This document shows positions 56,289-64,000 of a DNA stretch of 64,000 bases, in pieces; position 1 is the first letter of the stretch; each line of letters begins with the position of its first letter. The stretch comes from Ligustrum vulgare (Eukaryota; Streptophyta; Magnoliopsida; Lamiales; Oleaceae): positions 39,791,241 to 39,855,240 of the forward strand of contig OY743186.1 in NCBI GenBank assembly GCA_963555705.1, given 5' to 3'. Position numbers and translations under genes: made by a program. The notes under the pieces were generated by a model that was not told where the DNA came from, did not search any database, and worked only from the letters and a program-made list of their open reading frames with translations.

Positions 56289-57473
56289 TCATGTCTTTGC
56301 TCCCAATTTGATTTTAGGCTTCTTTTCTTGGCTTGATCTCTTGTTTAAGTATTGAATCTTCTTTAAAATGGCCCATATTTGACCCGGAGCTCCACAAACA
56401 TCCACTTCAAAAATTGTTTGGCTCGAATGATTGATTTTCCTTGTCGAGCCTTCTATGATTCTCATCATACCCTCATTCTTCAGGATGATTCGTCCCAAAT
56501 CATAGGTTTGTTCATGATGCTTCATTGCACCTCCTGGATCAAAAGAAAAATTATGGCCTCCATGTATCTTGATCAACCAATAGTACTTAACAACTTTGGA
56601 GAGGTGGAATGATCGAATCATAAACTCCTTTGGACGTATGTGGTGTGGTCCAAAATCCAAAGTGCAATTATCCTGGAAAATATACTTAAGCAAAATGGGG
56701 TGGAGAATGTTAGTTTCTCCATGTACAATGTACGGATCCTTGTATTCATGAGGAGTCACCACCACTCCATCAAATTCAACAACGAAGCTCTTCACTTCAC
56801 CTCCTATCTTCTTCTCGCCCTCTTGCTTATTCAACACCTCAAAATTTTTATTTCCATGTTCATTCACTTCCCCCACACTTTCAATCAACTCTCCCACATT
56901 TTTACTCTTTTCAACTACTCCAATCTTCATGTCTCCCTCATTCTTCTCAACTTCCTTACCCCGGGGCACTTCTTGCAATTTAGCTTCAACCTCATTATCA
57001 CTCCCCTTTTGCATTCCAACATTATATTTACAATCCCATGCAATGAACTTTTCTTCTAAAATTTTCATTTGCTTCTTAAAGTCCAACATAGGATCATTCT
57101 TCCCATGGGATAATGGAATCTTCATTTTAACACTAGCAATATTTTCATCCATCCCATTCCTACCCTTATGCTTCCTTATATGACCTCGATCAAGCCTCCT
57201 ATCAAACTCCCTATCACACCTCTCTCCTCTACTCCTACCCATGTTCCACTTTTGTTCCATACCCCCATCATCATCAAACTCGTCCCTAACTTTTCTATTA
57301 CTCCTTAGTAATGAGATTCCTCTCCTTGCCTCAAATCTATCCAACCTCCCTTCAATGTCCTCTACTTGCTTAGTAAAAGTGGTTGAAAGAGTTTGCAACA
57401 TCTCACGCAAGTCTTGAATTTGAGCATTAGAGTTTTGCTCACTTTGAGTACTTGGATGGATCATGTTGTGCAA
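56289..57473 (-). CDS. Truncated gag-derived ORF
   Basis: Open for 394 codons. The first 50 residues (QIQDLREMLQTLSTTFTKQVEDIEGRLDRFEAR) form a heptad-like helix typical of the gag N-terminus in gypsy elements. A basic Arg-rich segment follows, then IPLSHGKNDPMLDFKKQMKI, where related gag proteins have a 'K-IP-F-GK-DPE-YLEWE' entry to the capsid domain. The capsid core itself is missing. The rest is Lys/Glu-rich, then a segment with ILHPILLKYIFQ and FMIRSFHLSKVVKYYW that I cannot assign. It has no zinc knuckle, protease or reverse transcriptase. It looks like a deletion derivative kept open by chance or use. The end is repeated, frame-shifted, at 59215-59421. Confidence 0.6.
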   Translation of the reverse strand: MHNMIHPSTQSEQNSNAQIQDLREMLQTLSTTFTKQVEDIEGRLDRFEARRGISLLRSNRKVRDEFDDDGGMEQKWNMGRSRGERCDREFDRRLDRGHIRKHKGRNGMDENIASVKMKIPLSHGKNDPMLDFKKQMKILEEKFIAWDCKYNVGMQKGSDNEVEAKLQEVPRGKEVEKNEGDMKIGVVEKSKNVGELIESVGEVNEHGNKNFEVLNKQEGEKKIGGEVKSFVVEFDGVVVTPHEYKDPYIVHGETNILHPILLKYIFQDNCTLDFGPHHIRPKEFMIRSFHLSKVVKYYWLIKIHGGHNFSFDPGGAMKHHEQTYDLGRIILKNEGMMRIIEGSTRKINHSSQTIFEVDVCGAPGQIWAILKKIQYLNKRSSQEKKPKIKLGAKT

Positions 57474-57832
57474 GTGTGGAGTGTCCTCACAAAGAATTCA
57501 TTTCACTCGTGTTTCACTCAATCCCCAAAGAATGTAATCAACTACACCAAGAAAATTAAATATTATGAAGATTCAAACCACAATCAAGGAAGAGATGTAG
57601 AAATTGATGGGCAAAAATAGCAAGTGAAATTTATAGCTTGCTACAACAAAGAAGGTGTATTATGGATTTATGGGACAATGTTTTCAAGAGTTTGATCACA
57701 ATAGACTTGATAAAAGTAACAAGTAATCAAATAGGAAAGTATTTGGTGTTTGAAAAGTAGATTCTAAAATGAAAGTTTTCTTTGGGGAATTTTAACAAAC
57801 ACTTTGTAGGCAAATTTTGGAATACATAGAAA

Positions 57833-58386
57833 CAGGGACGGAGCTAGGAATTTTTCATAGTGGGGGCGAAATTGTTTCGAGTTGGAGGGGGGAGGCCCTG
57901 GTCCTGGGGTTTAAAATTTTTTTGAACCTAAATTGTTGAAATCGACTATTTTGAGTCTAAAATAGACAAGTTAAATTGATAGACTAAATTGAATAAATAA
58001 CATCTTAGATTATTATTTTTATATGCCTTTTATATCTATATTGATTATGTATAAGTAGTAAAATTTTACGAATATTTATCAAAATTAATATTGTCAATAT
58101 CAACTTACATTGATAATTATTAATTCTACTACAATAATAAAAAACAAAGTACTACAGGCAGAGGAATCTTTGGACAGCTTGGTGGGCCCAGAAATCACTT
58201 TTGAGTTTTGACCACACGTATAATTGCGACTGCTATATATTTACAATAGTTTAGTGCAATAGTTTGGTGCAAAATACAAAAATTCTACTGGGGCAACTAC
58301 TAAAAATCCAAAAGCAAACCTTTATTATATAAAAATAAATTCTCGGGCAGTGGGGGCAGCTGACCCCCACAGTAAATCCGCCACTG
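57833..58386. mobile_element. hAT MITE, 554 bp
   Basis: Begins CAGGGACGGAGC and ends with inverted ATCCGCCACTG, flanked by the exact 8-bp duplication catagaaa (57825-57832, 58387-58394). CAGNGGCGGA-type termini and an 8-bp TSD define hAT. There is no transposase. The ORF at 58251-58442 crosses its boundary and is not a gene. Confidence 0.92.
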
Positions 58387-59417
58387 CATAGAAATGCAAA
58401 TGTTTGGCCCATGGACATCCCCAATAATTTCAAATACATCAATCAATCAAGATACCAAATATGTAGGAATCATGAAATACTCAAAGGCATACAAATTTTC
58501 CAATTTTTCTCTAATTTTCGGTTTTTTTATTATAACAACAATAATGTAAAGATAGGTTTACCAAATTAGAGTTAAGCTCTGATACCAAATGATGCGAACC
58601 CCTTTGGTGATTAAACAAAAAATTTCCACAACAATTTTTGTATCAACCTAAGAAAGCTAAAGTGGTAAAATAAACCTAAACTCAAGCTTACTCTAACCAA
58701 AATTTCAAAGAATAATCCTTAATCCAATGGAAAGAAATAAACAAGTTCATAGATTTCTTTCAACAATACAAGATTCATAAAATCCACATGAAGTTGAGCA
58801 TAATTTCTCAAAAGAGAAACAAGATTAAGTTGAGGAATTTTACCTCACAAATGCTCTCCAAAGAGGTTTCATTGTTCATACATTCTAACTTGTAGGGTTT
58901 GAAACAAAATGAGTATTAATAGTACAAATATGAAAAAAAAAATAAAGAAAATATGAAAAACAGTAGAAAATGAGCATTTTTGAATGTTTCAGTAACTTTC
59001 GGTCAACCAAAATGGTCAACCGAACTCCATTTCGGTCGACCGAAAATTGTCAACTGAAATTGACTGCAAGCGCCTTCTTCAGTATTTTGATCATAACTTT
59101 TGATCCCGATGTCCAATTGAGGCGATTCAAAATGATCTGAAAACTAGATGAAAAGAGCTACAATTCTTCCAGAAATATTGAACCTCAAGTTCGGAATTTA
59201 TATTTGTCAAAACATTAATTGAATCCTGAACTTAATTCAATCTTCATGTTTTTGCTCGCAATTTGATTGTAGGCTTCTTTTCTTGGCTTGATCTCTTGTT
59301 TAAGCCTTAAATCTTCTTTCAAATGGCCCATAGTTGACTCGGAGCTCCACAAAACATCCACTTCAAAAATTGTTTGGCTCGAATGATTGATTTTCCTTGT
59401 CGAGCCTTCTATGATTC

Positions 59418-59420
<3 letters not shown>

Positions 59421-59493
<73 letters not shown>
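59421..59493. repeat. (TC)n(TG)n compound microsatellite
   Basis: TC run followed directly by a TG run. It forms the breakpoint between the reverse-strand element and the copia sequence. Confidence 0.95.
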
Positions 59494-59495
<2 letters not shown>

Positions 59496-60286
59496 TATTT
59501 TGGGGCTACTCTTGTGAAATAATTGTACAATAATTTAGGCCATATTGTAGGTTAAATTGGTAATGTAGTTGTGCTATTTTTGAGAGCTAATTTCGCGATT
59601 TAGAGAAGAGCTTGTAGTCTGTTCTTGAGAAGAACATAGTGCGAGATTGTTGTGTTTGATTCTTGTACTCAATAACTCTCTTGTAAGGTTCTTTTCTAGT
59701 GGATTGTGCTTGATCCTGAGTCCCCCCAGATGTAGGTGCAATTGCACCGAACTGGGTCACCAATTCTTGAGGTTGTGTTGTTCTTTTTCATTTCTTGTTT
59801 ATAATTCTTGTTTAATCAACGATTTTACACGTATAGAACATGTTAAATCCTGGGCTTTTCTAGAATATGTTTGTGAATCTGATTTAGGGTTCTTTTGATT
59901 TTTTGGGTTTTTTTTCTGATTTTAGGGATTTATTGTGTTTCTAAATTGGGTACTGCATTAATGCTGGTTTGTTGTGATTTTTTCAGAAAATTTTGTATCC
60001 CAGTAGAAATTGTACAATGACTGAAACGTGAAACCATGATCATTCTTGGAGTACTTTCCTTGTCCTGGAAAATTGGTGAGATTGTTCCAATTACTATAAG
60101 AATCAGATTTTTGTTATGTTTTGGGGATTTGTTGTGATTGGTGATTTGTCTAGAATGTTGTGATAACTGTTGATTCACTGTTAGCATATTCATTTGTGAA
60201 TTGTGCTTGCTATAGTATCATGTTACAATCGGACTACCCCCTGTTGTGTTTTCCTGTAATTTGTGAATTGAATTGTAAATTCACAA
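59494..60286 (+). mobile_element. 5' LTR/leader of a Ty1/copia element (truncated)
   Basis: Sequence with CCCCCCAGATGTAGGTGCAA and CACCGAACTGGGTCACCAAT is of the kind found near the 3' end of copia LTRs, and gag-pol follows. The LTR start is lost at the microsatellite and the primer site was not recognised. Confidence 0.45.
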
Positions 60287-63200
60287 ATGGCGTCAAATAG
60301 TTACAAACCTTTTTGCAGAACCCATTACGGGCTCGAGGGTCGAATTGTCACAATTCGATGGAAAGGATGACTACTAGATATGGAAACTGAAAATGAAGGT
60401 AATTTTGGTCCAACAAAGAGTAGTTAAGGCTATTGAAGATCCTGATACTTTTTCTGATAAACTAAAAGCTAAACCTGACCTCATTAGTGATATGAATGAG
60501 ATTGCTTATATTCTATTATCTTGCACTTATCTGATAATATCGTGAGACAAGTAGATGAATATAAGATGACTAAAGACTTGTGGGAAGTTCTTGATACTAT
60601 GTTTCTAACTAAGACATTACCTAACAAGATTTACCTTCTTGAGAAATTGTTTAGTTTTAGAATGGATCCCGGAAAGGAATTAGAATCGAACTTGAGTGAT
60701 TTTAGCATCATAGTGAAGAGTCTCGCTCATGACTGTATCAAGTAAATACATGAGTGAGGAATGGATACTTGATTCAAGATGCACTTTTCATATGTGTCAT
60801 GTTGGGTCTTGGTTTTATAACTACAAGACTATTGAACCTAAGAAATTATATATGGGGGATAATAATACCCTAACTATTGTTGGCATTGGTGACATTGCTA
60901 TCAGAATGCATGATGGCATTGTCAGGGCAATGAACAACGTCAGATATGTTCCTTATCTAAAAAGGAATCTCATCTCGTTGAGAGTTCTTGAAGATGAGGG
61001 ACATGTGTTTAAGTCTGAAAATAATACTTTGAAGATAATGAAGGGTTCAATGGTTGTTATGAATGTACCTAAGAGAAATGAGTTGTATTATCTTGAAGGT
61101 GAAGTTGTGTCTTCATAGAACAACAATTCCTTCATTGTGACTGGGAGCAAGTCATAATTGTGGCACAATAGAATGTGACATATATGAAATAAAGGGTTGA
61201 AGTTCTTAAGTGAACAAAAATGACTTGACAAAGAAGTAATTGAACCTATAGACCTTTGTGAGACATGTGTTCTCTGTAAATCACATAGAGTACCATTCAA
61301 AGTAGGATCCCATTATTCTAGGAAACTCCTGGACTATGTCCATGCTGATTTATGGGGGCCTGAAAAATATCCAACTTTTGGAGGGAACAAATATTTAATA
61401 TCGCTGGTTGATGATTACTCTAGGAATGTATGAGTTTCCCATTGAAGGCTAAATCTAAGATATTTCTCAAATTTACAGCCTGGTTAAAAGTTGTGGACAA
61501 TAGAATTGAAAGAAAGTTAAAAACTTTGAGGACTGATAATGGGCTTGAGTTTTATAACTTTGAGTTTGACAACTTTTGTAAGGAAAAAGGGATAGAGAGA
61601 CACATAACTGTTAAATATATACCAGAGCAGAATGGGGTGGCTGAGAAAATGAATAGAATCTTAATGAATAAGGTTAGGTGTATATATGTTGATTAGCTCA
61701 GGCCTCGCTAAAGGATACTAGGTTGAAGCTGTCAATACTGTAACTTACCTTATTAATAGATCATCGTCTATTTCTGTCAATTTTAAGATTCCACAAGAGC
61801 TGTAGACTGGTAAATCCCCTGATCTTACCCACATAAGGGTATTTGGATGTGTTGCATATCAGAGTGAGGGAAAGTTGGAGCTAAGGGCTACCAAGTGTGT
61901 TATGTTAGGGTATCCTAATTGGGTGAAAGGGTATAGGTTGTGGATGATATGAGTTCAGGGTATAAAAATTTTTAATAGTAGGGATGTTGTGTGCAATGAA
62001 TCTGAGATGCCTTGTTTGAAGAAAACTGTTAAGGCTAATGAACCTAAACCTATTAATGAGACTAAGAATGTTGTAGAGTTGACCAGGTTGACTAATACCC
62101 ATAATGAAGCTCCTAAGCCTGTAGTTCCTCCAGGGAGAAGATGAAGTTGAACCTGCTGAACATGCTGGTGATGGGATGTTGAAGTTGAATCTGAATTACC
62201 CAAACCTACAAATATTGATATCACCATACAAGATTACCAATTAGTTAGAAATAGGGAAAGGAGACAGGTTAGACCTAACCCTAGGTATGAAATTCAGAAT
62301 TTGATTGATTTTGCCTTAGTTTCAGGTGAAGCCATTGAAAATGTTGAAAATACTTCCTATGAGGAAGCTATGAATTGGTCTAAATCTGAAAATTGGATAG
62401 AGGCAATGAGAGAAGAAATGAAATATTTAAGTGAAAATAAAACTTGAAATTTGATCAAGACACTTGAAAAGCAGAAAATAACCAAATGTAAGGGATTTAC
62501 AAGTTAAATGAGGGATTAAGTCCTAGAGATCCTTTAAGGTATAAGGCTAGGTTAGTAGCCAAGGGATTCACCCAAATGGAAGGAATTGAATATAATAAGA
62601 TATTTTCTCTCGCGATAAAGTACAAGGCCATAAGACTAGTGCTTTTCTTGGTTGTTCATTCAATTGGGAATTGTAACAATTGAATATTAAGATAGCTTTC
62701 CTGCATGGAGAGCTAGAAGAGAATATATATATATGAGTTAACCTCAAGGTTTTGAGGTGAAGGGAAAGACTAACTATGTTTGCAAACTTAAGAAATCCTT
62801 ATATAGTTTTGTTAACAATAGAAATATAAATATTTCAAGTCAGTAAGAAAATAGGTGATTGTCAATTATGTAATAAAAAATCGTGTGTGAAAGAAGTGGA
62901 TCCCAGGTCGGATGGGAGACTTGGACTCCACGTATGGATTCTTATATGTATATATTGTTGGCTTTGACTAACCAAAGTTGGGATCCTTTTATGAGTCACC
63001 CTCTCCTATATTTATAGGAAAAAAGAGATGAGCTAGCTTATTACAATACTTGACTGCCTGACATCAGGACATAACTAAACTACTTGAACTCTTACATAAT
63101 AGAAAGTCATTGACTTTTATCTATTCTAACTACTTTCATGTTTGAATAATCGCTTTAACGGCCATGTAAGAAAGTATTTATTGCCTCGTTCAATCTTCGT

Positions 63201-64000
63201 GAGTCAACGTCCAACCTGACACATCCAAGTCAAAATGATAGTTTGGACCTCAGCCTTTTTCACTGCAAGAGGTGATAAGGTATCGTTCGACCTGGAAAAT
63301 CCAGGTCGGACACATGGATTCCCTTGATCTGATCTGACACCTCCAGGTTGGTCATGTAGCCAAACGTCGTGGTCTCGTTATCCAAGTCGTATTACCCATC
63401 AACAAGTTTAAAACAAAGTCCTAAGTAATGGTATAAACGTTTTGATTCTTATGCCATTAAGATAGGTTTTAAAAGAAGTGAGTATGACTCTTGACTTTAC
63501 TATATAACAGGAATTATGGAAGTGAAGTGTACCTACTTCTATATGTAGATGATATGTTATTGGCTAGTCCTAGTAAAGGTGAGATCATGAGAATGAAAAA
63601 TCTTTTAAAATCTGAGTTTGACATGAAAGATCTTGATTGTGCTAGAAAGATCTTAGGTATGGTCATTAATAAAAATAGGTCTGAAAATGTGTTGACTATT
63701 TCTCAAGAGACATACCTGGAAAAATTAATATCTAAGTTTGGCATGAAAGATGTTAAACCTATGAATATTCCTCTGACTGGTCACATGAATCTGTCATTAG
63801 CACATTCTCCTAAGGCTGAGGAAGAACTAAATGAGATGAAGCATATTCCATATGCTAATGCAATAGGTTCTGTTATGTTCTATGATTACTACCAGGTTTG
63901 ACTTTGCTTATGCTGTTAGTTTCCTCAGTCGGTTTATGTCTAATTCAGGAAAACCATACTGGGCTGGGTTAAAATGGCTCTTAAGATATATTTTTGATTA
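60287..64000 (+). pseudogene. gag-pol: Ty1/copia gag-pol, broken and cut by the window edge
   Basis: From MASNSYKPF at 60287 the usual order appears in scattered frames. The gag UBN2-type domain has HLSDNIVRQVDEYKMTKDLW and MDPGKELESNLSDF (60521-60745). The protease has WILDSRCTFHM, where the active D-S-G reads D-S-R (about 60760). The GAG-pre-integrase region ends at 61118. The integrase has HADLWGP, TDNGLEF and PEQNGVAEKMNRILM (about 61340-61680), so the DDE residues are present. The reverse transcriptase has ARLVAKGFTQMEGIEYNKIF (about 62550) and YVDDMLLA with YVDD at 63542-63553. Many stops and frameshifts occur, and a solo LTR splits the reverse transcriptase at 62810. It runs off the right edge before the RNase H end. 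Confidence 0.88.
62810..63404. mobile_element. Solo LTR, 595 bp, inside copia reverse transcriptase
   Basis: Starts TGTTAACAATAG and ends CCCATCAACA, flanked by agttt (62805-62809, 63405-63409). TGTT/AACA inverted ends and the 5-bp TSD fit a solo LTR. The host copia reading (KKSLYS ... KQSPK-WYKRFDSY) resumes right after it. The words CAGGTCGGA and CCGACCTGGA-like pairs occur inside. Confidence 0.88.

Larger units (their letters stand above)
55637..59420 (-). mobile_element. Reverse-strand gag-only LTR element in partial tandem
   Basis: A sequence starting TGATGCGAACCCC at 55637 recurs at 58590 and stays colinear (offset 2953-2954) for about 830 bp, to 59420. The complement of the primer site TGGTATCAGAGC lies at 58576-58587, just left of the second copy. 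So on the reverse strand the right copy is a 5' LTR and the left copy a 3' LTR. The LTR is roughly 630-650 bp; its start could not be fixed. Similarity of the right copy continues about 180 bp past the LTR into sequence equivalent to the ORF C-terminus. That implies a second tandem unit, cut off at a microsatellite. A hAT MITE sits in the interior. Confidence 0.75.

Overview
The window looks like gene-poor, AT-rich nuclear DNA of a flowering plant, most likely a eudicot. Every recognisable coding stretch belongs to a transposable element or to a host fragment carried by one: Ty3/gypsy and Ty1/copia LTR elements, MULE, CACTA and hAT DNA transposons, a LINE remnant, a SINE and a TRIM. I found no intact host gene, rRNA, tRNA gene or CRISPR array. 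The species cannot be fixed from sequence alone.

Layout. 1-2.3 kb: AT-rich DNA and a broken RNase H domain from a LINE. 2.306-6.912 kb: a complete CACTA element (TIR CACTACAAGAAA, TSD att) carrying a captured, broken piece of a DUF1218 membrane-protein gene. 7-9.8 kb: decayed Ty3/gypsy 3' region and LTR. About 10.9-16.4 kb: a probable non-autonomous MULE derivative with an exact 168-bp tandem array, two further repeat blocks and a stub fusing the transposase N-terminus to a zinc knuckle. 17.345-17.605 kb: a 261-bp LTR-like element with long inverted ends (TSD ccaac).

About 18.4-39.4 kb: a large MULE of the Ulp1-carrying (Kaonashi/KI-MULE) kind with two convergent genes, a MURA-type transposase (+) and a DUF1985/coiled-coil/Ulp1-protease gene (-). 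It is split by a 7.9-kb gag-only retrotransposon (LTRs 1479 bp each, TSD ccgct) inside a transposase exon and by a 2.8-kb solo LTR (TSD tcagg) inside an Ulp1-gene exon. Both genes also carry nonsense changes.

39.7-40.2 kb: a MITE and a tRNA-type SINE (15-bp TSD). 42.176-49.107 kb: a very young non-autonomous LTR element (1653-bp LTRs with no difference seen, TSD catat) inserted in a MITE. It lacks gag and most of pol but has an intact 199-codon antisense ORF. 50.07-50.52 kb: a long-TIR element. 51.1-52.6 kb: an old reverse-strand LTR. 55.243-55.633 kb: a TRIM with two 132-bp LTRs. 55.637-59.42 kb: a reverse-strand gag-only LTR element in partial tandem arrangement, holding a 554-bp hAT MITE (TSD catagaaa). 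59.5-64 kb: a decayed Ty1/copia element running off the window, split by a 595-bp solo LTR (TSD agttt).

The main points for follow-up are the antisense ORF in the young element, the two-gene MULE with its dispersed GGTCACAT word, the 168-bp repeat array with inverted aacggca/tgccgtt words, the CACTA gene capture, and the recurrence of paired CG-rich inverted words in several unrelated element families.
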